Below are positions 1 to 6,475 of a DNA stretch of 7,417 nucleotides, piece by piece. The stretch's first letter is position 1. Every line of letters begins with the position of its first letter. A program made the translations under genes and the position numbers. The notes below the pieces were generated by a model, which was not told the DNA's origin, searched no databases, and was given only the letters and a program-made list of their open reading frames with translations. The DNA is from JBEKDJ01 sp050014415 (GTDB lineage Bacteria; Desulfobacterota; BSN033; UBA1163), in assembly GCA_050014415.1 (NCBI GenBank), contig JBEKDJ010000237.1:1-7417 (forward strand), in the 5' to 3' direction.

Positions 1-960
1 GATCTCATTATCGGCACGGAGGGGCCTTTCGTCTAAATGCCACTGGTATTGATCAAAAAAGTTGAACAATTTCTCAAAAGCGGCATCACAAATCTGAATG
101 CTCTTGCCGTAATGTTCCTCAAGCTGGTGGGGCTGGAAAATGCCACCATTAAGGAAAGGGACTCTCCCGAGAACTTGGTTAATGGTGGTCTTGCGCTCGC
201 CCTCCTTTTTTGCAAATCCCTCAAAAAAGAGTGGGCAAAGGAAATCTTTATAGAACCGATCTTTTCCGTGGCGTTTACTTTCGCCAAGTTTGTCACATAA
301 ATAGTTAATGTTATTGTCCAAGAACCCCTTCTTCTGGACAAAATAGATAAACATCAAACGGTTAAGCATCACCGATGCGTACCATCGCTGCATCTCTTCA
401 TCTGGAATGCCTTTAAGAAATTTCAGAAGGGTATCATGCTCTGATTTAAAACGGTCATAGAATCTTTTTGTAACCCGATCAACATCGAAGCCTGCACGAA
501 CGCGGGTGGATACATCGACGATGGTAAGGCCTTCTTCTTCATCCAGGCTGAAGGCAATGGCCTCCAGTTTTTGAAGAAGCGAATCCCCGGGCTGATTGCA
601 ATAATATCTGTGCTCGCGACATTGGCTTGGTTTTCCAGCTTCGCGTTTAACCCACTGCCAGATTTGAAGTTGATTATTTTTATCTGTGTAAATGATCAGA
701 TGCTCGTGGACAGATTTTGCAACCTGTTTCTCGATCTTTCGCCTTGTGGGGTGGTCAGGAATAGACCCATCACCCGCTGGAGGACAGACAAAAACTACCA
801 TGCCCCGTTTCTGAGCCACCGCACTTAAGTTGTAAGTAAAACCGTCAACAAAGACCTCGAGCGAAGAAACGTGACGATCCCATCCCATTTGATCAATAAA
901 AAGTGTCCGAAGATCGAACTCCTTAAGACACTGACGGGCTTTTGTTTCCAGGTTAAGCAT
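1..960 (-). CDS. Eco57I/PglX-like DNA adenine methyltransferase, N-terminal part (runs off left edge)
   Basis: An uninterrupted minus-strand frame starts at the ATG at 958-960 and has no stop before base 1, so 320 residues are visible. Residues about 20-115 look like the N-terminal domain of type IIG/ISP-like enzymes: VAQKRG (48-53), IPDH (67-70), RRKIEKQV (73-80), HLIIYTD (87-93), QIWQWVKRE (99-107). Residues about 160-275 carry the helical region typical of PglX/Eco57I-like methylases: RFYDRF (166-171), WYASVMLNRLMFIYFVQKKG (193-212) and PFLNGGIF (268-275). The SAM-binding and NPPY catalytic motifs would follow the visible RPLRADNEI end and are outside the window. The family N6-methylates adenine, either to protect host DNA or as a combined methylase-nuclease. 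It starts 12 bases after the Snf2 gene stop with only a weak AGGA-like site overlapping that stop, so translational coupling is likely. Family call is from memory of motifs; the subtype (IIG, PglX, DrmMI-like) is undecided. Confidence 0.85.
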   Translation of the reverse strand, partial: MLNLETKARQCLKEFDLRTLFIDQMGWDRHVSSLEVFVDGFTYNLSAVAQKRGMVVFVCPPAGDGSIPDHPTRRKIEKQVAKSVHEHLIIYTDKNNQLQIWQWVKREAGKPSQCREHRYYCNQPGDSLLQKLEAIAFSLDEEEGLTIVDVSTRVRAGFDVDRVTKRFYDRFKSEHDTLLKFLKGIPDEEMQRWYASVMLNRLMFIYFVQKKGFLDNNINYLCDKLGESKRHGKDRFYKDFLCPLFFEGFAKKEGERKTTINQVLGRVPFLNGGIFQPHQLEEHYGKSIQICDAAFEKLFNFFDQYQWHLDERPLRADNEI

Positions 961-972
961 TAGATTCCAATC

Positions 973-3900
973 CTACTTGGTGGAAGAAAGGCCCATGGAG
1001 CAGATAATTCTTGGCTCTTGAAGTTGTTCCTCCTCAAGGGTGCGGCAAAGGCGGTCCTCATCCCTGAGAGCAATTACGAGATCAGCGAGAGTTTTGTCGG
1101 AGATACCGCTTCGTAATTGACGATTAAGGGTATCAACAGCTACAGGACGGAGGGGACAACGATAAATATCATCAATCGCCTTAAGCAAATCCTTTGACTC
1201 AAAAAGAGTACACTTCACTTCATCTGCATAACGTTTTAGTCTTTCATAGGTACGAAATCTTGCTCCCGATGGTCTCCCTAACTGCCCCCCAACGGATTTT
1301 TCTTCCTTCAGAATAAGTTCAACCCCTTTCTTAACCAACTCATGGTGGTTTTCATCGCGTGGTAATGCAGGGGTGTCAGGCAAACATTCCGCTGATTTAA
1401 GGATTTCAAATTGAGATTCGGTAACACTATTGCCGTTCTGGTCTATCCGAGCCAAAGCGTCGTTATCTTCTGCCGTTTTAAGGTAGACGAGTACGCCATT
1501 GGGATCTCCATGTTTGGGCTGGTGGGTCTTTGTTGAATAGACTACCGGCGGCAATTCAGGAATAATTTTTTGAAGGTCCGGTCTTTTGGTAATAGCATTT
1601 TTCCAAATCTGGTAAGCATAAGAGGCAAGATCCACCTCTGTATCAATCTCTCCATCCAAAATGTTTGCCTTCTCGTTATAAAGGTCAAGTACCACCTGGT
1701 CGTTACGATCATCCTCAAAGAATGCTTCATCAGTACCAACAACCTCAGCATTTTCCTTTAAACGTGCGCGCACTCTTGCACGAAGACGGATAATTCGTTC
1801 CACACCTTCTGCAGGAAGAAAAGAGTAGCAAATGATCTTTTCTGCTTGCTGTCCGATACGATCCACACGGCCTGCACGTTGAATAAGACGGATAATTGCC
1901 CATGGTAGATCGTAATTTACCACGATGGAGCAGTCTTGAAGGTTCTGCCCCTCGCTAAGGACATCGGTTGCAATCAAGACCCTTAATTCATCCTCTGGTT
2001 TGACGATATCCCGCTTTTCATTACTAACGGGACTAAATTTCCAAGCAAACGTTGTTGGATCAGGCGAATCCCCTGTCACACCGGCAAGTTTTGTAACCCC
2101 ACGTGATCGAAGTTGCGATTCTATGTAATAGACGGTGTCGGCAAACTGGCTAAACACAATGACCTTATCGGTTGGATGCTTTTTCAATAACAGCCTATAG
2201 AATGCATCGAGTTTGGCATCCTTACCGGCGTTCCATTCCCCGCATTTTTTTAACACTTTTAAAAGAGCACTAACGTCGTCTCGCAAGTCTTTTTGTAGCG
2301 CCTGATCAAATAGAGGCGGACGTAACCATTTGAATCTTCTTTTTAGCTTAGTAACGTACTCAGCATAAACTTCGGCGGCCCGCCGCTTGAAATCATTTTC
2401 ATTCCGGAGAGCAGTTTGCTCCGAAACCCCACCTTCTTCATTGGTGTCTTCATTTCCGAACAGTTCCTCCAAAAGGCCTAGATCCTCATCTCCATCGTTT
2501 ATACGGGCGTCCAGAAGTTCTGCGCCTTGTGTACCAATAGGCAGAGGTTCGTTATTTTCAATGGCGTGGAGGAAGATGTGATTTCGCAAAATGTGCCGCT
2601 CAACAGATTGCATGAAGGACTGCCCACTACTCTCCAATCTCTTAAAGAGATTAGTCCGACAAAAACCCATCAGGCGCTTCCCTGCTCGAGAGAGGTCCTG
2701 TAATTGTTTTGCCTCGGCTTGGGTTGGTGGTTCATGGGGAGTGGGTGCAACATAATTTCCTAATCCATACCTGGGCAAGTTGAGGCTGTTAATTGTGTTC
2801 ACCACATCCGTTGCATAGAGCTGAGCATATTGGTCTTCAGGATCGGCATCGTCAATCTTGAACTTCACTGTTCTTGGTTTACGGGCAGGGAAATAAGAGC
2901 GCCTGCCATCTTCATAGGTGAGATACTTACGACCGTTACTTGGATCAGTTTCTGCATAATTGTCCATGATGAAGCTTCGTGTTCGGCGGACCAGATAAAG
3001 CCGCATCAATTCACGCCAGTCATCAGCATATTCGCTCTTTTCAAAAGCGGAGAGCGAACGAACAGGGCACTGATGGCGGCGAATAAACTCAGTTTCTCCT
3101 AACTCCCTGAGCTTTTGTTCGGGCCTGATTCCTAAATCCTTATCTTCAGGAACAAAAAGACGCAATTGCCCGGAGAGGTCGAGGTAAGTTTTGTTATATG
3201 GAGTCGCAGAGAGCATGATCACCTTACACTCGTTTTTCTCAATGTAATCTTGAATGATACGGTAACGTTTCCCTTCCCGGTTACGAAGGTTCTGGCTTTC
3301 ATCAATGATCATTAGGCGATACCGCCTTAGAATGGGTAATTCATTGATGACTTGGCTGATCGAAAGTACCTTCGCCCGCATGCGGTATTGTGCATGGTAG
3401 TCTTCCCACATTTTCACCAAATTTTTAGGACACAAGATTAAGGTTTCAAGCCCCTGATCGTCCTCAAAAATGCGGGCTAAAGCGGTGGCCATTAGGGTTT
3501 TACCCAGCCCAACCACATCGCCAATAAGCACACCGTCACGTTTATTGAGATGATGCGCCGCAATTTTTACTGCTGCAGTCTGAAATTCCCAAAGTTTATT
3601 TCCGAAGTCCTTAGGAATACGAAATTCGGAGAGGCCTGCTCGGGCCTCCTGGGAAAGATGATATGCCATCTTTACATAAATGAAGTGGGGAGGAATCGGG
3701 TCTTCTCGGGCCCAACTTTCTTCAATAATGGTCGCCAACTCGTCTGATATGTCAACACACCATCTATCATTCCAACGTTCTTCAAACCACTTCGCCAGTT
3801 TCTGACAGGCATCATGATCCAGTACGTCTACGTTCAGTTCTCCCTGCTGCAATAATCCTGCTAAGGTTAGGTTACTGCTGCCAAGATAACCCACGGTTGG

Positions 3901-4356
3901 ATTAATGGGATCGGGGCGAAAAAGTAAATAAAGTTTCGCGTGCAATGGGTGTCGTAGAAATAATTTAACGATAACCTTCTTGGCTTTGATCTGAGCAGCC
4001 AGTCGGCGCAATCCCAATTCGTCTTCATTTGTGGGAATACCTATGGTCAATTGATCCCGGAATTCTTCAGCTAATTTCTTCTTTAGCCGTAAGGCGGTTT
4101 GGTTGTCCATGGCGACGTCACTTTTGATAAGGCTCATCGCCGTGCGCAACTCTTCCTGCGGTAGGTGCTGCATTCCCACAAGCAAGCGGCAGCAGTTCCC
4201 GCTACCGCCACTCCAGTGTTCAACATATGAGTCTATCTGCTTCCATCCCCGAAGGTTAAAGTAGCCCACACAGAAATCAGCGTGGTTTGCAACTTCAAGA
4301 GTTTGCTGCAGTGCAGGAAGGAGTGTTTGCTCTATGTTATCAAAGATTCGTGGCAT
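973..4356 (-). CDS. HKD (phospholipase D-like) nuclease domain fused to Snf2-family helicase
   Basis: A 1127-residue cytoplasmic protein, probably the DNA-translocating and nucleolytic arm of a restriction or phage-exclusion system. Residues about 1-220 form a single PLD-like domain with H139-A-K141 and GSSNLT (159-164); the usual Asp four residues after the Lys is Phe146. One HKD motif per chain implies dimerisation in known members. The Snf2 motor follows: FQ near 258-259, Walker A GDVVGLGKT (279-287), motif II DESQ (352-355), motif III SATP (383-386). A long linker at about 500-720 includes an acidic patch (about 616-643). The C-terminal lobe has VIVFSQF (732-738), ATDVLSEGQNLQ (796-807) and QRAGRVDRIGQ (826-836). 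Residues 850-1127 are a C-terminal region I do not recognise. Start chosen because AAGGGA lies 7 bases upstream (4364-4369). The methyltransferase follows after 12 bases. All motor motifs are intact, so it should be active. HKD-Snf2 fusions are a known architecture; the precise system is not settled. Confidence 0.93.
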   Translation of the reverse strand: MPRIFDNIEQTLLPALQQTLEVANHADFCVGYFNLRGWKQIDSYVEHWSGGSGNCCRLLVGMQHLPQEELRTAMSLIKSDVAMDNQTALRLKKKLAEEFRDQLTIGIPTNEDELGLRRLAAQIKAKKVIVKLFLRHPLHAKLYLLFRPDPINPTVGYLGSSNLTLAGLLQQGELNVDVLDHDACQKLAKWFEERWNDRWCVDISDELATIIEESWAREDPIPPHFIYVKMAYHLSQEARAGLSEFRIPKDFGNKLWEFQTAAVKIAAHHLNKRDGVLIGDVVGLGKTLMATALARIFEDDQGLETLILCPKNLVKMWEDYHAQYRMRAKVLSISQVINELPILRRYRLMIIDESQNLRNREGKRYRIIQDYIEKNECKVIMLSATPYNKTYLDLSGQLRLFVPEDKDLGIRPEQKLRELGETEFIRRHQCPVRSLSAFEKSEYADDWRELMRLYLVRRTRSFIMDNYAETDPSNGRKYLTYEDGRRSYFPARKPRTVKFKIDDADPEDQYAQLYATDVVNTINSLNLPRYGLGNYVAPTPHEPPTQAEAKQLQDLSRAGKRLMGFCRTNLFKRLESSGQSFMQSVERHILRNHIFLHAIENNEPLPIGTQGAELLDARINDGDEDLGLLEELFGNEDTNEEGGVSEQTALRNENDFKRRAAEVYAEYVTKLKRRFKWLRPPLFDQALQKDLRDDVSALLKVLKKCGEWNAGKDAKLDAFYRLLLKKHPTDKVIVFSQFADTVYYIESQLRSRGVTKLAGVTGDSPDPTTFAWKFSPVSNEKRDIVKPEDELRVLIATDVLSEGQNLQDCSIVVNYDLPWAIIRLIQRAGRVDRIGQQAEKIICYSFLPAEGVERIIRLRARVRARLKENAEVVGTDEAFFEDDRNDQVVLDLYNEKANILDGEIDTEVDLASYAYQIWKNAITKRPDLQKIIPELPPVVYSTKTHQPKHGDPNGVLVYLKTAEDNDALARIDQNGNSVTESQFEILKSAECLPDTPALPRDENHHELVKKGVELILKEEKSVGGQLGRPSGARFRTYERLKRYADEVKCTLFESKDLLKAIDDIYRCPLRPVAVDTLNRQLRSGISDKTLADLVIALRDEDRLCRTLEEEQLQEPRIICSMGLSSTK

Positions 4357-4363
4357 TTATCGT

Positions 4364-4369
4364 TCCCTT
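4364..4369 (-). promoter_or_regulatory. Shine-Dalgarno site of the HKD-Snf2 gene
   Basis: On the minus strand AAGGGA ends 7 bases before the ATG at 4354-4356. It supports this start. Confidence 0.6.
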
Positions 4370-4428
4370 TTTGTTGAATTCTACTTGATTTAAGAATCAG
4401 AAATGAGCCTCGAGAAATCGGAACTTGC

Positions 4429-4438
4429 TATATTTATA
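4429..4438 (-). promoter_or_regulatory. Candidate TATA box for the HKD-Snf2/methyltransferase operon
   Basis: The minus strand reads TATAAATATA, close to the archaeal box A. Initiation about 25 bases downstream would fall near 4407, leaving a leader of about 50 bases that contains the AAGGGA site. It is the only strong TATA-like element upstream of the cassette. In a bacterial reading it could serve as a -10 element, but I see no convincing -35. Confidence 0.4.
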
Positions 4439-4474
4439 CCAAAAATTTTATTTTAAAACAATTTTCTGAAGAAA

Positions 4475-4505
4475 CAGTTAATAGTGGGCAGTAACCAGTA
4501 ATCAG
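4475..4505. repeat. Degenerate 7-bp tandem repeat (CAGTNNN)
   Basis: Successive heptamers are CAGTTAA, TAGTGGG, CAGTAAC, CAGTAAT, then CAG: about 4.4 copies sharing (C/T)AGT at the start of each unit. This phased CAGT pattern resembles simple heptameric arrays seen in intergenic regions of many prokaryotes; no function is implied by the sequence. Confidence 0.5.
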
Positions 4506-4635
4506 AAAAAAGTAGACGGAAATCATAGCCTTTTGAAGGAAAAGATCGCTATCATGGTGGAGCGGATTGGATAAAGGAGCATAGGAGAAGTTAAAGATTG
4601 GTCCCATCAATTTTTCATTCAAACAATCGGGGGTA

Positions 4636-4646
4636 ACTACTGGTTA
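4636..4646. repeat. Inverted partner of the heptamer repeat
   Basis: The minus strand reads TAACCAGTAGT, matching TAACCAGTAAT at 4492-4502 at 10 of 11 positions in opposite orientation. The two arms bracket about 133 bases that contain no gene. They could be the worn ends of a small non-autonomous element or chance matches of a simple repeat. Confidence 0.35.
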
Positions 4647-4678
4647 TCATTCCAGAATCTCTAACTTCACCTGAGAAT

Positions 4679-4701
4679 AAAAAAAGAGCCCGTCAGGGCT
4701 C
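4679..4701 (-). terminator. Hairpin plus T-run terminator of the 85-residue gene
   Basis: On the minus strand GAGCCC, loop TGAC, GGGCTC (4701-4686) is followed directly by seven T (4685-4679). The TGA in the loop is the stop codon of the gene it terminates. The plus strand has no T-run after the hairpin, so it works in one direction. The form is that of a bacterial intrinsic terminator; archaeal polymerase would also respond to the T-run. Confidence 0.8.
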
Positions 4702-4950
4702 CCGAGTTTCCTCCCCGGCAAAATTTCCGGAGAAACGGACTCTCATCTTCTCGTTTACCTGCTCCAGGGCTGTTATGATATCCTTAATGTCCCTAAGCCG
4801 GAAACTGTTCGTATTTTTCCACTTTTCTCCTGATTTATAGTGTCTTTGAATGGTTACCGAATTCCAGTACAACTTGTTCTGACTTTGGTTCTCCCAGACA
4901 GCGACCTCCACCGACCCAACTCTCACCTTCGCCACAGGCTGATTTCCCAT
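4693..4950 (-). CDS. Small hypothetical protein, possibly PC4/Whirly-like nucleic-acid-binding
   Basis: An 85-residue protein. The ATG at 4948-4950 is preferred because AAGGAG ends 9 bases upstream (4960-4965); a GTG at 4980 would put this site inside the gene. The pattern is several beta strands followed by one helix: VRVGSVEVAVWEN (9-21), WNSVTIQRHYK (29-39), then KNTNSFRLRDIKDIITALEQV. That order, with the basic turn and the strand leading into 'D-x-x-D/I-I-x-A-L', is reminiscent of the ssDNA-binding PC4/Whirly fold, and similar short proteins are, as I recall, common in archaea and anaerobic bacteria. The functional reading is inference from shape only. It lies 78 bases downstream of the Orc1-like gene on the same strand and may be co-transcribed with it or read from its own start. 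The stop codon sits in the terminator loop. Confidence 0.8.
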   Translation of the reverse strand: MGNQPVAKVRVGSVEVAVWENQSQNKLYWNSVTIQRHYKSGEKWKNTNSFRLRDIKDIITALEQVNEKMRVRFSGNFAGEETREP

Positions 4951-4959
4951 ATTCACCAA

Positions 4960-4965
4960 CTCCTT
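4960..4965 (-). promoter_or_regulatory. Shine-Dalgarno site that fixes the start of the 85-residue protein
   Basis: The minus strand reads AAGGAG nine bases before the ATG at 4948-4950. It rules in favour of the 85-residue form over a 95-residue form starting at the upstream GTG. Confidence 0.7.
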
Positions 4966-5028
4966 TTCAATTATAAACACCCTGTTTGAGGAAGTTTTTT
5001 GATATTACGTTTCAGCGACTTCCAAATC

Positions 5029-6075
5029 CTACTCCGCAACCTTAAACAGCCTCACTTTTCCCCTCACCCTTGCGCGCGATACCTTTACAAGCCCCACATC
5101 CCTGAGCTTGTTCATGTACTCCGAGAATGTTCTGAGAGCGATGGGGTTCAACCCTCTTTCCGCAACCCCGCAGAGATATGCAGCCCAGAGATCCCCTGAA
5201 ATAATTTCTTTCTTCTGGCGGACGATCTCGAACAGAATCCTATGATCCTCGGTAAGCTTGTTCACGAGATAGGTTCTCTTTATTGTCCTGGCATCTTTCC
5301 ATCCCTTATCCAGGTGCTCTTGGAAGATCCTCTTTGCTCCAGACCTCTCGGCGTAATACGCTGCATTCTTCAGGGTCTGTATGGCAACACGGGCATCTCC
5401 ATTTGCAAGGCTGGATATCTTTTCAAGAATCTCTTTGTCCCAGGTTTTAGGAAGAAGGGCCATCTCTGCCCTGATTTTCAGTATCTGAAACAGGTCGGAG
5501 GCTGTATATGGCTTGAACTCCACCTGAGTCGCATTCAATCTTGACTTTATCCTGTCGTCCAGATCGAAAAGGGTATCCCTGTCCGAACTGATGCAAACAA
5601 CTCCCACCCTCTCAAGCTGACAGAGGCTGTAGAGGAGCGAAGCCCTTTGACCTGGAGGTGTACGGTCTATCTCGTCCAGCACAAGTATGAGGAAGAATTC
5701 CTTGAGCTGCCTTTCGAGCCTTTCCATCTTGAACGAAGTGTCGGGTCTTTCTGCGCCCAGTATCCTGAGCTCAGAGATCACCTTATCGAGAACGCTGTAG
5801 AAACTCCTTCTTTCCCAGCAGTTCACGTAAACCGTCTTGATTCCATAAGGTTTTTCAAGGCTTTTCAGAAGAAATTTGACGGTTGTCGTCTTGCCTACCC
5901 CGGCGGGTCCATAAATCCAGAGATTCATGGGTCTGTAGTTTCTACTCACGGGACCGAGGCAAAGCCTGATCTCTTTCAGCTGGGCCTCCCTGCCAGAGAT
6001 ACATTCTGGGATGTAATCCTCTGAGAGGGCGGACAAATCCGCAATGATTCCGGACTGACCAGTAGTATAATTCAT
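5029..6075 (-). CDS. Orc1/Cdc6-family AAA+ ATPase (replication initiator-like)
   Basis: A 348-residue protein of the archaeal Orc1/Cdc6 type, whose members bind origins and help load the MCM helicase. The N-terminus has the typical DYIPECISGRE box (20-30). Walker A is GPAGVGKTT (56-64), Walker B LVLDEID (131-137), the sensor-1 region ISSD (162-165), the likely arginine finger R175 in DDRIKSRL, and sensor 2 GDAR (226-229). Residues about 270-345 form the C-terminal winged helix expected to bind DNA (TEDHRILFEI; then TFSEYMNKLRDVGLVKV). It is a little shorter than most archaeal Orc1 proteins (about 370-420), mainly at the N-terminus. Sensor 1 carries Ser where Asn is usual. No ribosome-binding site precedes the ATG, but a TATA-like box lies about 24 bases upstream, fitting a leaderless mRNA. 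Codon use is AGG/AGA-rich. It could be a chromosomal paralogue or the initiator of an integrated element. Confidence 0.9.
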   Translation of the reverse strand: MNYTTGQSGIIADLSALSEDYIPECISGREAQLKEIRLCLGPVSRNYRPMNLWIYGPAGVGKTTTVKFLLKSLEKPYGIKTVYVNCWERRSFYSVLDKVISELRILGAERPDTSFKMERLERQLKEFFLILVLDEIDRTPPGQRASLLYSLCQLERVGVVCISSDRDTLFDLDDRIKSRLNATQVEFKPYTASDLFQILKIRAEMALLPKTWDKEILEKISSLANGDARVAIQTLKNAAYYAERSGAKRIFQEHLDKGWKDARTIKRTYLVNKLTEDHRILFEIVRQKKEIISGDLWAAYLCGVAERGLNPIALRTFSEYMNKLRDVGLVKVSRARVRGKVRLFKVAE

Positions 6076-6088
6076 GCTAAAAGTTAGC
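6076..6088. repeat. Inverted repeat at the Orc1-like gene start (possible operator)
   Basis: GCTAA-AAG-TTAGC is a perfect 5-bp inverted repeat touching the start codon and lying between it and the TATA-like box. A protein bound here would block initiation, so autoregulation by the Orc1-like protein is conceivable. This is inference from position only. Confidence 0.35.
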
Positions 6089-6095
6089 GTTAAGG

Positions 6096-6102
6096 TTTAA
6101 AA
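6096..6102 (-). promoter_or_regulatory. Candidate TATA box of the Orc1-like gene (leaderless arrangement)
   Basis: The minus strand reads TTTTAAA, with its centre about 24 bases before the ATG at 6075. Archaeal initiation occurs roughly 25 bases after box A, so the transcript would begin at or next to the start codon. This agrees with the absence of any Shine-Dalgarno sequence upstream of this gene. Confidence 0.45.
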
Positions 6103-6129
6103 GCTGATGAGTATGGGTATACGGAACGT

Positions 6130-6382
6130 GCTCTTGATCCGGTTCAAGGGCGGGAAGGGCACCCCATGTGTAAGGAAAGGATTTCTCTTTGATTGACATA
6201 TCATCCTTATGTTCTACGTTCCTATCAAACCTGGATACATGGAGAAGTATCTCCGTGAGACTCGATCTTGGCTTGGACTTGGGGTTAAGCCAGAACACAA
6301 TCCTCTGAGACTGCAGTTTCACTGCGGTTATGCACTAAGGGAAGACAGCCCACCACAGGGCTACACGGGCGAGCGTTACGCT
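6130..6382 (+). ncRNA. Possible structured RNA (series of hairpins), speculative
   Basis: Five stems occur in order: GCTCTTGA/TCAAGGGC (6130-6151, 6-base loop), CATGGAGA/TCTCCGTG (6238-6257, AGTA loop), a 9-bp stem with loop TTC (6309-6329), AGCCC/GGGCT (6347-6362) and AGCG/CGCT (6372-6382). The first three need G-U pairs that work only if the plus strand is transcribed; the minus strand would have A-C mismatches. Against it, no promoter was seen, a weak reading frame overlaps it, and I matched no known RNA family. Confidence 0.2.
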
Positions 6383-6475
6383 GGATATGGAGGAAACGGC
6401 AACGGGAAGAAACAGTACGCCGGGACCGATAGGTGGCAAAGGGAACTGCGGCGAGAACTCTATCCCTGGGACTGA
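6239..6475 (+). CDS. Weak candidate small protein (78 residues), unrecognised
   Basis: A frame opening at 6197 (after a stop at 6194) can start at ATG 6209 or, preferred here, at ATG 6239 (MEKYLRE). It ends at TGA 6473-6475. The product would be basic with a Gly/Tyr-rich part (GYGGNGNGKK) and ending LYPWD. There is no good ribosome-binding site, and several hairpins overlap it. Codon use is not implausible. It may be a real small gene, a decayed fragment or chance. A T-rich tract (6477-6488) follows. Confidence 0.22.
   Translation: MEKYLRETRSWLGLGVKPEHNPLRLQFHCGYALREDSPPQGYTGERYAGYGGNGNGKKQYAGTDRWQRELRRELYPWD

Larger units (their letters stand above)
4357..4692. other. AT-rich intergenic junction between the defence cassette and the Orc1-side genes
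   Basis: No convincing gene on either strand; the possible reading frames here have no ribosome-binding site and atypical composition. It holds the cassette's TATA-like box, a degenerate heptamer repeat (4475-4505) with an inverted partner (4636-4646), and the terminator of the 85-residue gene. It is also where codon use of the flanking genes changes, so an insertion boundary could lie here, but no target-site duplication or tRNA end was seen. Confidence 0.6.

Noticed and set aside
37..828. Plus-strand and other-frame reading frames at 37-300, 571-828 and the minus frame 33-341
   Set aside because: They lie opposite or out of frame within the continuous methyltransferase frame, which has clear family motifs throughout.
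1..4356. Canonical class 1 DISARM
   Set aside because: Only a helicase and a methyltransferase are visible, and the HKD domain at the N-terminus does not fit DrmD as I know it; kept as a relative, not an identification.
4434..4622. Minus-strand 62-residue frame in the AT-rich junction
   Set aside because: No ribosome-binding site, no recognisable sequence, and overlap with the repeat and TATA-like box; likely chance.
4951..4980. Upstream GTG start giving a 95-residue protein
   Set aside because: The AAGGAG ribosome-binding site would fall inside that extension, so the ATG at 4950 is the better start.
6133..6155. GGTTCAAGGGC as a possible tRNA T-loop
   Set aside because: No acceptor, D or anticodon arms can be placed around it; the sequence is better explained by the 6130-6151 hairpin.
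6386..6420. GGAGGAAACGG and GAAACAGTA as RNase P RNA core motifs, or as a diversity-generating retroelement template (AAC-rich)
   Set aside because: The spacing and the P4 counterpart of RNase P RNA are absent, and there is no reverse transcriptase or matching variable repeat in the window.
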